A stretch of DNA of 64,000 nt from contig NZ_CP154630.1 in NCBI RefSeq assembly GCF_039555535.1, positions 3,733,001-3,797,000 on the forward strand, in the 5' to 3' direction. The notes under the pieces are model-generated. The model was not told the origin of the DNA. It did no database searches and worked only from the letters and a program-made list of their open reading frames with translations. The translations under genes were made by a program, and so were the position numbers. This document shows positions 1 to 7,785 of this stretch, piece after piece. This DNA comes from Stenotrophomonas maltophilia (GTDB lineage Bacteria > Pseudomonadota > Gammaproteobacteria > Xanthomonadales > Xanthomonadaceae). Within the stretch, counting starts at the first letter, position 1. The number at the start of each line of letters is the position of its first letter.

Positions 1-448
1 GGCCCGGCACCGCGCCGGTGAAGTTGTTGGCGTTGCCGGCCAGGGCCAGCACCGCCGGCTCGCTGGCCACCAGCTGCCCGGCCTGCTTGCCCAGCGGCGC
101 CCAGGTTTCACCCAGCGTGGTGATCGCGCCGGATACGCCCGGCTCCTTGCCGTAGCGTCCCTGCAGGGTCGACACGTTCTGTTCGATCGCATTGCGGGTC
201 GCCTTGAAGGCGGTGAACGCCTGCGCGTTGCCGCCGACGGCATCACGGCCCTGGTTGGCCAGCTGCTGCGACAGCACCTGCAGGTCGGCAGCCTTGGAGC
301 CGGCGTCGGCCAGGCGGCTGCCCTGCCAGGTGGCGACGCCGGTGTTGACCCCGAACAGGATCATCGATGCCAGCAGCAGGAACAGCCAGAGGTTGCTGCC
401 GCCCAGCCGCAGCTTGCCGGATTTGGTGGCGTCCGAAGCAGTACTCAT
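1..448 (-). CDS. pilJ: Twitching-motility methyl-accepting protein PilJ, N-terminal part (runs off window)
   Basis: The minus strand from the ATG at 448 encodes the first 149 residues of a PilJ-type receptor; the rest lies before base 1. A short polar N-terminus (residues 1-18) is followed by one hydrophobic segment at about 19-39 and then a periplasmic region rich in Ala, Gln and Asn with the repeated LQVLSQQLANQGRDA style of PilJ sensor domains. PilJ is the inner-membrane receptor that feeds PilI and the PilL/ChpA kinase to control type IV pilus extension and retraction. It is 41 bases downstream of pilI, the usual pilGHIJ order, which supports the name more than the partial sequence alone. 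The signalling domain is not visible here. Confidence 0.88.
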   Translation of the reverse strand, partial: MSTASDATKSGKLRLGGSNLWLFLLLASMILFGVNTGVATWQGSRLADAGSKAADLQVLSQQLANQGRDAVGGNAQAFTAFKATRNAIEQNVSTLQGRYGKEPGVSGAITTLGETWAPLGKQAGQLVASEPAVLALAGNANNFTGAVPG

Positions 449-489
449 CGTTCAACCTCGATCTTCAATGCAGGGGGCGGTGCCCGGCC

Positions 490-1020
490 TCAGGCCGCGG
501 CTTGCCGGAATTCAGGGGTGCGCGACAGCAGCGAGAGCGAGAACACGCCCCAGTCATGGCCGTCGGCGTGGAAGGCGCGATCGACGAAATGGCCGTAGCG
601 CCCTTCGGCCAGCATGCCGGCTTCGATCTGCTGGTCCAGTTCAAAGCTGCGCTGGCCGAACAGTTCATCGATGGTCAGCGCGACGTCGCCACCGGCCTGG
701 CGCATGATCAGCACGCGCTGGCCTTCCTGCTGCACGGTACGCGTGCCTTCCAGGAAGTACTTCAGGTCGACCACCGGGAACAGGTTGCCGCGCAGGTTGC
801 CCACGCCCAGCAGCCACGGCTGGGCGCACGGCACCGGGGTGACCGGCGGCATCGGCACGATCTCCACCACTTCGCGGAAATCGGACACCAGCCGGCGCTG
901 GCCGACGCGGTACCCCACGCCACGCCAGAGATCCTGCGCGAACTGCCGTTCGGGCAGCTGCACCGCGTGGGCCAGGCTGCGCCGTTCGTAGGCTTCGAGG
1001 ATGTCGAAGGGCGAGCGCAT
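490..1020 (-). CDS. pilI: CheW-like coupling protein PilI
   Basis: This 176-residue protein is a single CheW-like domain. PilI links the PilJ receptor to the histidine kinase of the Pil-Chp chemosensory system in the cytoplasm. Visible CheW features are the LLGVGNLRGNLFPVVDLKYF stretch (about residues 91-110), the hydrophobic strands around VALTIDEL, and the typical length. Its ATG overlaps the pilH stop codon by one base (TGATG), so the two are probably translationally coupled. pilJ follows after 41 bases. The order pilG-pilH-pilI-pilJ matches Pseudomonas and Xanthomonas. Confidence 0.93.
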   Translation of the reverse strand: MRSPFDILEAYERRSLAHAVQLPERQFAQDLWRGVGYRVGQRRLVSDFREVVEIVPMPPVTPVPCAQPWLLGVGNLRGNLFPVVDLKYFLEGTRTVQQEGQRVLIMRQAGGDVALTIDELFGQRSFELDQQIEAGMLAEGRYGHFVDRAFHADGHDWGVFSLSLLSRTPEFRQAAA

Positions 1021-1382
1021 CAGGCCACCAGCTCGTTGATCCGCGCGATCAGTTCATCCTCGCGCGGCGGCTTGACGATGTAGTCGGCCGCGCCCTGGCG
1101 CAGGCCCCAGGCCTTGTCGGTTTCCATCGCTTTGGTGCTGACGATGATCACCGGGATGTGCTTGATCGCTGCGTCACGGGCCATCGCCCGGGTCGCCTGG
1201 AAGCCGCTCATGCCGGGCAGGACCACGTCCATCAGCACCAGCTGTGGCGCCTGGTCACGCACCAGCTGCAGTCCATCCTCGGCGTTGTCCGCTTCCAGCA
1301 CCTCGTGGCCGGCACGGCGCAGCCACTGGGTGAACACCGCGCGGTCGGTCGGTGAATCCTCGATCAGAACGATACGAGCCAT
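1020..1382 (-). CDS. pilH: Twitching-motility response regulator PilH
   Basis: A 120-residue stand-alone receiver domain. The acidic pocket ED at residues 8-9, the phospho-acceptor Asp52 in LVLMDVVLPGMSGF, the conserved Ser in VIIVSTK and the Lys in IVKPP are all present, so the site should be phosphorylatable. PilH is the receiver that promotes pilus retraction through PilT or drains phosphate from the kinase. It lies 18 bases after pilG and overlaps pilI by one base. Separation from PilG rests on gene order and the longer PilG N-terminus. Confidence 0.92.
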   Translation of the reverse strand: MARIVLIEDSPTDRAVFTQWLRRAGHEVLEADNAEDGLQLVRDQAPQLVLMDVVLPGMSGFQATRAMARDAAIKHIPVIIVSTKAMETDKAWGLRQGAADYIVKPPREDELIARINELVA

Positions 1383-1400
1383 TGTGCCTTTCCCCCCTGG

Positions 1401-1802
1401 TCAGGCGTTGACGTATGTGCGGATGGCACCCAGCAGTTCTTCACGCGTGAAAGGCTTCGTCAGGTATTGCTCCGAGCCGACGATGCGTCCCCGCGCCTTG
1501 TCGAACAGCCCATCCTTGGACGAGAGCATGATGACCGGGGTCGCCTTGAACAGCTGGTTGCCCTTGATCAGCGCGCAGGTCTGGTACCCGTCCAGGCGCG
1601 GCATCATGATGTCGACGAAGATGATCTGCGGTTGCTGGTCTGCGATCTTCGCAAGCGCTTCGAAGCCGTCGGTGGCGGTGACCACCTCGCAGCCTTCGCG
1701 CTTGAGCAGCGTTTCCGCAGTCCTGCGGATGGTCTTCGAATCATCGATGACCATCACCCGGAGTCCTGCGAGTTCCCCGCCCGCAGTCGTGTTTTCAGTC
1801 AT
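1401..1802 (-). CDS. pilG: Twitching-motility response regulator PilG
   Basis: A 133-residue receiver-only response regulator, first gene of the pilGHIJ operon. After about 13 non-conserved residues come the acidic DD pair at 20-21, the phosphorylated Asp64 in FVDIMMPRLDGYQ, and the TKPFTREEL region with the conserved Lys. PilG is the output receiver linked to pilus extension by PilB in the Pil-Chp pathway. The gene is divergent from gshB across about 239 bases, where its promoter must lie. Confidence 0.93.
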   Translation of the reverse strand: MTENTTAGGELAGLRVMVIDDSKTIRRTAETLLKREGCEVVTATDGFEALAKIADQQPQIIFVDIMMPRLDGYQTCALIKGNQLFKATPVIMLSSKDGLFDKARGRIVGSEQYLTKPFTREELLGAIRTYVNA

Positions 1803-2041
1803 TGCCTATCCCCAAGCGCACGGCCCGATCTCTGGCGGGGGCCGCTACGAAAGCGTATCTATATCGCACTTTCCGCGCCCGCTTCAAGGCCGCCCCACGG
1901 CGTGGGGCATGGAGGCCCCTGAACGTGACGGGTTTCGCAATGACTGCGCGAGCGCCCGGCGGACGCAGCGTTGCAGTACGGCGGGGAGGCGCGCGACCGG
2001 CGTTGCCGCTACCATCAACGCCTTGCCTGACAGGTGCGCCC

Positions 2042-2989
2042 ATGCCGTTGAACGTCATCGTGGTGATGGACCCCATCGCCCACATCAAGATCGCCAAGGA
2101 CACCACCTTCGCCATGCTGCTGGAAGCCCAGCGCCGCGGCCATGCCCTGCACTACGTGCGTCCGGGCGGCCTGGCCCTGGAGGGCGGCGTGGCGGTGGCC
2201 CAGACCGCGCCATTGCAGGTGCGCGACGACCCGGCCGGCTGGTATGAGCTGGGCGCATTCAGCCGCACCGAATTCGGCCCCGGCCAGATCGTGCTGATGC
2301 GCAAGGACCCACCGGTCGACGCCGAGTACATCTATGACACCCAGGTGCTGGACGTGGCCGCAGCTGCCGGCGCCTGCGTGGTCAACAACCCGCAGGGCCT
2401 GCGCGACTACAACGAGAAGCTGGCCGCCCTGCTGTTCCCGCAGTGCTGCCCGCCCACCCTGGTCAGCCGCGACGCCAAGGCGTTGAAGGCCTTCGCGCTG
2501 GAGCATGGCCAGGCCGTGCTGAAGCCGCTGGACGGCATGGGCGGCCGCTCGATCTTCCGCAGCGGCCAGGGCGATCCGAACCTGAACGTGATCCTGGAAA
2601 CGCTGACCGACGGCGGCCACAGGATGGCGCTGGCGCAGAAATTCATTCCCGACATCACCGCCGGCGACAAGCGCATCCTGCTGGTCGATGGCGAGCCCGT
2701 CGACTACTGCCTGGCGCGCATCCCGCAGGGCGATGAATTCCGCGGCAACCTCGCCGCCGGCGGTCGCGGCGAAGGCCGCCCGCTGAGCGAGCGCGACCGC
2801 TGGATCGCTGCCCAGGTGGGCCCGGAAATGAAGCGTCGTGGCATGCGCTTCGTCGGCCTGGACGTGATCGGCGACTACCTGACCGAGGTCAACGTGACCA
2901 GCCCGACCTGCGTGCGCGAACTGGACGCACAGTACGGCCTGAACATCGCCGGCACCCTGTTCGACGCGCTCGAGGCCGGCCTGCGCTGA
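2042..2989 (+). CDS. gshB: Glutathione synthetase
   Basis: This 315-residue ATP-grasp ligase should join gamma-glutamylcysteine to glycine with ATP in the cytoplasm, the last step of glutathione synthesis. Its length is that of the family. The MDPIAHIKIAKD start, LMRKDPPVDAEYIYDT, KPLDGMGGRSIF (ATP-binding loop), GDKRILLVDGEPV and EVNVTSPTCVREL are all classical GshB segments. I chose the ATG at 2042 because homology begins there; the frame is open further upstream but without family-like sequence. It overlaps the tonB-like gene by one base and is divergent from pilG, a neighbourhood seen in Xanthomonads. Confidence 0.96.
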   Translation: MPLNVIVVMDPIAHIKIAKDTTFAMLLEAQRRGHALHYVRPGGLALEGGVAVAQTAPLQVRDDPAGWYELGAFSRTEFGPGQIVLMRKDPPVDAEYIYDTQVLDVAAAAGACVVNNPQGLRDYNEKLAALLFPQCCPPTLVSRDAKALKAFALEHGQAVLKPLDGMGGRSIFRSGQGDPNLNVILETLTDGGHRMALAQKFIPDITAGDKRILLVDGEPVDYCLARIPQGDEFRGNLAAGGRGEGRPLSERDRWIAAQVGPEMKRRGMRFVGLDVIGDYLTEVNVTSPTCVRELDAQYGLNIAGTLFDALEAGLR

Positions 2990-3873
2990 TGCCCTCCGCA
3001 CCTGCCGTCCTGCCCCCGCCACCGCGCGAAGCGCAACGGCTGGGGGCGACCATCGCGCTGTCTGTGCTGGTCCACGCCCTGCTGATCCTGGGCGTGGGCT
3101 TCGCCGTGAAGGGCGATGCGCCGCTGGTGCCGACGCTGGAAGTGATCTTCAGTCAGACCCGCACCGCGCTGACCCCGAAACAGGCCGATTTCCTGGCTGC
3201 GGCCAACCAGGAAGGTGGTGGCGAGCACGACCGCGCGCAGCGTCCGCGCGACAACCAGGCCGGCATCGTGCCGCAGGCCCAGTCAGGGCTGAGCCCTGTG
3301 CCGCAGCAGCAGCAATCGGCTGCGCCGGTTCCGCCGCCGCAGGCACGGGTGGTCAGCAGCCGCAATGGCGAAGAGGTGGTAGCGCAGGCGCAGGCCCGCC
3401 CCACGCCGGATCAGCCCGAACCGGATGCGCCCTTGAGTGCGCGCGAACAGCGCGACGTGGAGATGGCACGGCTGGCTGCCGAAGTGCACCTGCGCTCGGC
3501 GCAGTACGCCAAGCGCCCGAACCGCAAGTTCGTGTCGGCCAGCACGCGTGAGTATGCCTACGCCAATTACCTGCGCGCCTGGGTCGACCGTGCGGAGAAG
3601 GTAGGCAACCTGAATTACCCGGATGAGGCCAGGCAGCGCCGCCTCGGCGGCCAGGTGGTGATCAGCGTGGGCGTGCGCCGCGATGGCAGCGTGGAGAGCA
3701 GCCGGATCCTGCGTTCGAGCGGTACGCCGTTGCTGGATGAGGCAGCGCTGCGGGTGGTGCAGCTGGCGCAGCCGTTCCCGCCGTTGCCGAAGACCGAGGA
3801 CGAGATCGATATCCTGCAGGTGACCCGTACCTGGGTGTTCCTGCCGGGCGGCACCCTGCACGACGACCGGTAG
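2989..3873 (+). CDS. TonB-family energy transducer
   Basis: A 294-residue protein with the architecture of TonB. It has a short cytoplasmic N-terminus, one membrane anchor at about 19-40, a Pro/Gln-rich periplasmic spacer (about 90-150) and a C-terminal TonB domain from about residue 205 to 287 with NYPDEARQRRLGGQVVISV and LDEAALRVVQ. TonB proteins carry proton-motive energy from ExbBD to outer-membrane receptors. No exbBD lies nearby, so this is probably an accessory TonB. Its ATG overlaps the gshB stop (TGATG), implying coupled translation. Its specific receptor partner cannot be told from sequence. Confidence 0.85.
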   Translation: MPSAPAVLPPPPREAQRLGATIALSVLVHALLILGVGFAVKGDAPLVPTLEVIFSQTRTALTPKQADFLAAANQEGGGEHDRAQRPRDNQAGIVPQAQSGLSPVPQQQQSAAPVPPPQARVVSSRNGEEVVAQAQARPTPDQPEPDAPLSAREQRDVEMARLAAEVHLRSAQYAKRPNRKFVSASTREYAYANYLRAWVDRAEKVGNLNYPDEARQRRLGGQVVISVGVRRDGSVESSRILRSSGTPLLDEAALRVVQLAQPFPPLPKTEDEIDILQVTRTWVFLPGGTLHDDR

Positions 3874-3883
3874 GGGTTTGTTG

Positions 3884-3962
3884 CCCGGGCCTGCGGCCCG
3901 GGGCCCGCTGCAAGGCTGGAGCAACGGCAACAGCAACGGCAACAGCGGCGGTCGGTGTACTG
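3884..3962. repeat. REP-like hairpin plus AAC/GGC-rich leader of CSP copy A
   Basis: A GC-rich hairpin (CCCGGGCC TGC GGCCCGGG, starting at 3886) is followed by a spacer made of GCAACGGCAACA-type units, then by CSP copy A. The same order (GGGC-type hairpin, CAACGGCAAC-like spacer, CSP stem) precedes copies C, E, G and H and, in reverse, follows F, so it belongs to a composite module. Confidence 0.7.
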
Positions 3963-3971
3963 AGGCTTGGC

Positions 3972-4067
3972 GGGGCGGTGTCGGGCGGCGGGGACGCCGC
4001 AAGTACGTCCCTGTAGGCTTAGCCGCGGCATCCATGCCGCGGATACCCCGCCACCCGACACCGCCCC
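3972..4067 (+). repeat. CSP element copy A (forward)
   Basis: Arms at 3972-3993 and 4046-4067 pair at 21 of 22 positions. The enclosed core holds the conserved GACGCCG, CGTCC and GGCTTAG blocks and an inner hairpin with CCGCGGCAT/ATGCCGCGG stems. A CTCCGACAG tail follows the right arm. It lies between the convergent tonB-like gene and tsaB and forms an inverted pair with copy B. Confidence 0.85.
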
Positions 4068-4101
4068 ACCTCCGACAGATCGCGGCGCATCATCGCTTTT
4101 G

Positions 4102-4125
4102 GTAGGTGTCGACCTTGGTCGACAC
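4102..4125. repeat. SMAG-type repeat (GTCGAC subtype)
   Basis: A GTAG tetranucleotide is followed directly by the palindrome GTGTCGACCTTGGTCGACAC. The same palindrome occurs at 43864 and 63291. A degenerate ATCCACGCCATGCGTGGAT unit follows at about 4128-4146. Confidence 0.75.
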
Positions 4126-4222
4126 ACATCCGCGCCATGCGTGGATGCGAGCGAAGCGATCCGCTTTTGACTTTGATTTTCTTTTTGATTTTCCGTGGCG
4201 GACGCGCACGGAAACTGTCCGA

Positions 4223-4400
4223 GGCCGGGCGGGGTGGGTTCGCGGGGGTGTCGGCGGCATGGATGCCGCGGCCAAGCCCCCAGGGGTGAGGGCGCTTTGG
4301 TTGCGAAGCACTGCTTCGCAAGCGCCCGAACGCACAGCCGCCAGCGGCTGGGCCGGTCTGGGGGTTCACGGCGTCCCCCGCGAACCCACCCCGCCCGGCC
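4223..4400 (-). repeat. CSP element copy B (reverse, with 74-nt internal insertion)
   Basis: Arms at 4223-4248 and 4375-4400 are perfectly complementary over 26 bases. The core is in reverse orientation relative to copy A. Relative to copy D the loop is 74 bases longer (126 against 52). The extra DNA, about 4283-4358, carries its own nested hairpins at 4290-4327 and 4335-4350. The flank GGCCAAGCGCGGCTTTTG after the right arm is shared with copy D. Confidence 0.88.
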
Positions 4401-4448
4401 AAGCGCGGCTTTTGATTTACACGACCAACCACCCCCGCCACGAGGGGC

Positions 4449-5162
4449 TCAGCCGTTGGCCTTCGCCTTCGCCTCGCGCGCGGCCTGCTGCTCCACCAGG
4501 GTCAGTGCCACGTTGTCACGCAGGTACGCGGGCTCGACCTTTTCCGGCGCAATCGCCTCGCCACGCGCGAAGGCCGGCACCGCCAGTGCCAGCACGTCCG
4601 ACGCCCGCGGCAATGCCGTGGCATCGAATCCGCGAAGGCCGCTGGCCAACTCCGCCACCAGCGCGCCGTCGGCCGCGCCAAAGCCAGTGCCGACGCCGTA
4701 GGCCGACAAACCTTCCGGCAACGCCACCGCAGTGGGTGCGCACACGCGCTCGCCATCGCGCGCGACCGGCAGGGCGTCAACACGCTCGAAGCGCGCAACG
4801 TACAACTCCCCCATCCGTGCGTCGATCGCCGACAGGATCTGCGTTTCTTCCGCTGGTGCCCGCAGCGCCAGCACCTGCAGCGTCGAGACCGGCAGCAGCG
4901 GACGATCCAGCGCCAGTGCGATGCCCTGCGCGATGGCGATCGCCAGGCGCACGCCGGTGAAAGCACCAGGACCGCGGCTGAGCGCGATGCCGTCCAGCTG
5001 GCGACGGCTGATGCCGGCCTCGGCCAGCAGTGCCTCGGCCCACGGCAGGCTCAGTTCGGCATGCCGGCGCGGGGCAATCTCGAAGCGTTCCAGCACCTGC
5101 CCATCGACATGCAGGGCAACGGAACAGGCTTCGGTGGCGGTTTCAAAGGCGAGCAGTTTCAT
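4449..5162 (-). CDS. tsaB: tRNA threonylcarbamoyladenosine biosynthesis protein TsaB
   Basis: A 237-residue ASKHA-fold protein of the TsaB/YeaZ family. TsaB dimerises with TsaD and, with TsaE and TsaC, makes the t6A37 modification on ANN-decoding tRNAs in the cytoplasm. The FETATEACSVAL start, RRHAELSLPWAEALL and GPGAFTGVRLAIAIAQG are the signature segments. The metal ligands of TsaD are absent, as expected for the scaffold paralog. It is 9 bases downstream of the helicase gene and probably cotranscribed with it. CSP pair A/B lies just past its stop. Confidence 0.95.
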   Translation of the reverse strand: MKLLAFETATEACSVALHVDGQVLERFEIAPRRHAELSLPWAEALLAEAGISRRQLDGIALSRGPGAFTGVRLAIAIAQGIALALDRPLLPVSTLQVLALRAPAEETQILSAIDARMGELYVARFERVDALPVARDGERVCAPTAVALPEGLSAYGVGTGFGAADGALVAELASGLRGFDATALPRASDVLALAVPAFARGEAIAPEKVEPAYLRDNVALTLVEQQAAREAKAKANG

Positions 5163-5171
5163 CGGATCAGG

Positions 5172-7220
5172 TCAGAACAGGGGGAACGTGGCGCCGGGCG
5201 CCGGTTCCGGGCCCACCGGAGGGGCGGTGGCTGGAACGGCATCATCGGCCACGGGCGCCCATTGTGGCGTAAAGAAGGCCTGCACATCGGCCAGGCTGCG
5301 GGTACGGCGGAACGGTGGCAGTGAATCGAGGAAAACCCGGCCGTAACCCCGGTTGAGCAGGCGCGGGTCGCACAGCACCAGCACGCCGCGGTCGCTCTCG
5401 CTGCGGATCAGGCGGCCGACCCCCTGCTTCAATGCGATCACCGCCTGCGGCAGCTGTTCATCACGGAACGGGTTGCCGCCCTGGCTGCGGATCGCCTCCA
5501 GCCGCGCCTCGTAGACCGGGTCGTCCGGGGCGGCAAAGGGCAGCTTGTCGATCATCACCACGCTCAGCGCTTCGCCGACCACGTCCACGCCCTCGCGGAA
5601 ACTGGCCGAGCCCAGCAGCACACCATTGCCCGATTCGCGGAAGCGTTGCAGCAGCGTCGCGCGCGGCGCCTCGCCCTGCACGAACAACGGCCATGGCCCA
5701 TCGCGCAGTGCCTCGGCAGCCTCACGCAGGGCGCGATGCGAAGCGAACAGCAGGAACGCCCTGCCCTGCGAGGCCTGCAGCACCGGCCGCAGGGTCTGGA
5801 TGAGCGCGGTTCCGAAACCACGTGCGGCCGGATCGGGCAGGCCTTCGGGCAGGTAGCACAACGCCTGCTCGGGCCAATTGAAGGGGCTTGGCTGGACCAG
5901 CGTATGTGGATCGTCCAGGCCCAGGCGCGTGGCGATGTGATCGAATCCGCCGCCGACGGTCAGCGTCGCCGAGGTGAAGATCCATGCGGCGCGACTGCGT
6001 TCGCGATGCTCGCGCAACGGGCCGGACACATCCATCGGCGTGCGCTGGCAGCGGAAACCACGCGGCGTGAGCTCGTACCAGAGCACATCGGCGGCGCTGG
6101 CGGTCTCCACCGGATCGGTATCGAAATCGAGGGTGGGCTCATCATCGCCCAGCCAGCGACTGAGCCGCGAGACCGCCTCGCGCGCCCGGGCATGGCAGGC
6201 ATCCAGGCCCGCCGCCGCTTCGCGCAGCGGCTGCAGCGCCTGTTCCAGCGCCACCAAGGCTGCCATCACCATGTCGAATCCGTCGCGCACCTGTGGCATC
6301 GCCAGCGCTCGCCATTGCGTGCCACGCGGCGGCAGCCCTCCCATCGACGAGCGCAACGCCAACAGCGACTGCTGCAACTGGTCGACCGGTTCCTGCAACG
6401 CCGACTGCGCCCCTCCTACGCCACGCGCTTCGGCCAGGCAGTCGCGACCCAGTTCCTGCCACGGGCGCATGCCAAAGCCTTCGCCGAAGAACTGCGCAGC
6501 CAGCTCGGGCAACTGGTGCGCCTCGTCGATGACGAAGGCCTGCGCACCCGGCAGCAGTTCACCGAAACCGTCCTGCTTCAACGCCAGGTCGGCCAGCAGC
6601 AGGTGATGGTTGACCACCACCACGTCGGCGGCCTGTGCGCGCTGTCGCGCACGCACCACGAAGCAGTCGTCCCAGAACGGGCAATCGGTGCCCAGGCAGT
6701 TGTCGACAGTGGAGGTGACCATCGGCAGCAGCGGTGAATCGTCGGCCAGCCCGTCGAGCTCGGCGACGTCGCCGAACTCCGAGCGACCGGACCAGGCCAG
6801 GATGCGCTGGAACTGCGCCGCTTGTTCACGGCTGGAGAACCGCGGCTCGCCGCGTGCCTGCTGCAGACGGTAACGGCACAGGTAGTTCGCACGTCCCTTC
6901 AACAGCGCGCTGCGCAGGCCGACACCGAGCGCTTGGCGCACGCGCGGCAGATCGCGGTGGTAGAGCTGGTCCTGCAGCGCGCGGGTACCGGTGGAGATGA
7001 TGGTGCGCAGCCCGGACAGCAGCACCGGCACCAGATAGGCGAAGGTCTTGCCGGTGCCGGTACCGGCCTCGGCCAGCAACAGATCGCGCTGCTGCATCGC
7101 GTCGGCGATGGCTTCGGTCAGGCGCAGCTGGGCCGGGCGCGGGACGAAGGCGTCCAGATGCGAGGCGAGCGCGCCGCCGTCGCTGAGGGCTTCGCGGCTG
7201 GCATGGACAAGGTCGGACAT
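5172..7220 (-). CDS. DinG/YoaA-family ATP-dependent iron-sulfur DNA helicase
   Basis: This 682-residue superfamily 2 helicase belongs to the XPD-like group that unwinds DNA 5' to 3' during repair. The Walker A motif AEAGTGTGKT is at about 50-59 and the DEAH box at 232-235. Cys115, Cys175, Cys180 and Cys186 are spaced like the four ligands of the 4Fe-4S cluster in this family. Motif VI-like GVGRLIRSESDRG is near the C-terminus. The ATG at 7220 was chosen because the upstream extension reads through CSP repeat C. The length and the YoaA-like C-terminus favour YoaA over E. coli DinG, but orthology is not proven by sight. Confidence 0.9.
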   Translation of the reverse strand: MSDLVHASREALSDGGALASHLDAFVPRPAQLRLTEAIADAMQQRDLLLAEAGTGTGKTFAYLVPVLLSGLRTIISTGTRALQDQLYHRDLPRVRQALGVGLRSALLKGRANYLCRYRLQQARGEPRFSSREQAAQFQRILAWSGRSEFGDVAELDGLADDSPLLPMVTSTVDNCLGTDCPFWDDCFVVRARQRAQAADVVVVNHHLLLADLALKQDGFGELLPGAQAFVIDEAHQLPELAAQFFGEGFGMRPWQELGRDCLAEARGVGGAQSALQEPVDQLQQSLLALRSSMGGLPPRGTQWRALAMPQVRDGFDMVMAALVALEQALQPLREAAAGLDACHARAREAVSRLSRWLGDDEPTLDFDTDPVETASAADVLWYELTPRGFRCQRTPMDVSGPLREHRERSRAAWIFTSATLTVGGGFDHIATRLGLDDPHTLVQPSPFNWPEQALCYLPEGLPDPAARGFGTALIQTLRPVLQASQGRAFLLFASHRALREAAEALRDGPWPLFVQGEAPRATLLQRFRESGNGVLLGSASFREGVDVVGEALSVVMIDKLPFAAPDDPVYEARLEAIRSQGGNPFRDEQLPQAVIALKQGVGRLIRSESDRGVLVLCDPRLLNRGYGRVFLDSLPPFRRTRSLADVQAFFTPQWAPVADDAVPATAPPVGPEPAPGATFPLF

Positions 7221-7235
7221 CAGAGAGAAAGGATA

Positions 7236-7330
7236 CCCGGCCGGGCGCTGCCCGGCACCCGTTTCAAGCCAGAGCCGGAGCAACAGCAACAGCAACAGCG
7301 TTGTTCGTGGCTCTGGGGTGTCCTGAGGGT
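7236..7330. repeat. REP-like hairpin plus CAACAG leader of CSP copy C
   Basis: The hairpin CCGGCCGGGCGCTGCCCGG at 7239-7257 is followed by a GAGCAACAGCAACAGCAACA spacer that leads into CSP copy C. It has the same composite order as at 3884, 22193, 43621 and 63093. Confidence 0.7.
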
Positions 7331-7331
7331 T

Positions 7332-7433
7332 GGCGGGGGACTGTGGGTTTGCGGGGACGCCGTGAACCCGTCCCTGGGGGCTTGGCCGCGGCATCCATGC
7401 CGCGGACACCCCGCAAACCCACAGTCCCCCGCC
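7332..7433 (+). repeat. CSP element copy C (forward)
   Basis: Arms at 7332-7356 and 7409-7433 are perfectly complementary over 25 bases and enclose a 52-base core with the inner CCGCGGCAT/ATGCCGCGG hairpin. The arm sequence (GGGGGACTGTGGGTTTGCGG) differs from every other copy. A CTTCGACAGTTTCC tail follows. It lies upstream of the helicase gene and downstream of the lipoprotein gene, both on the minus strand. Confidence 0.9.
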
Positions 7434-7468
7434 TTCGACAGTTTCCCGGTGACGGATGGGCGCGCTTC

Positions 7469-7490
7469 GTAGAGTCGAGCTTGCTCGACT
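7469..7490. repeat. SMAG-type repeat (AGTCGAGC subtype)
   Basis: GTAG is followed by the palindrome AGTCGAGCTTGCTCGACT. It sits between CSP copies C and D. Confidence 0.75.
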
Positions 7491-7615
7491 GGCAGCTCAG
7501 GAGCTGTGGCAGGAACGGGAAAAGAAGATGGATTACTGCGAGAGCGCGCAGCGCGCGACCCGCTTTTGATTTTCTTTTTCTTCTCCGTGGCTGGCCGCAC
7601 ACGGAAATTGTCAGA

Positions 7616-7719
7616 GGTCGGGCGGGGTGGGTTCGCGGGGGTGTCCGCGGCATGGATGCCGCGGCCAAGCCCCCATGGATGGGTTCACGGCGTCCCCCGC
7701 GAACCCACCCCGCCCGGCC
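7616..7719 (-). repeat. CSP element copy D (reverse)
   Basis: Core arms at 7620-7641 and 7694-7715 pair perfectly over 22 bases; four more outer positions pair with one G-U. The 52-base loop is the reverse-orientation core. The arms are the same as in copy B, and similarity to B continues on both sides (T-rich tract, CACGGAAA, and GGCCAAGCGCGGCTTTTG), so B and D are the closest relatives in the set. Confidence 0.9.
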
Positions 7720-7785
7720 AAGCGCGGCTTTTGCTTCACGCGGCCAAACAGCCAGCCACGAGGGGCTGCGCCGTTGGCAGGAAAC

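Noticed and set aside
3905..3950. CAACGGCAACAG repeats as a CRISPR or VNTR array
   Set aside because: Units are 6-12 bases without regular spacers and are found as a short leader at several CSP copies. There are no cas genes.
4223..4400. CSP stems as insertion-sequence terminal inverted repeats
   Set aside because: The enclosed DNA is only 51-126 bases with no transposase and no visible target duplications. The arms also differ between copies, unlike ends of one insertion sequence.
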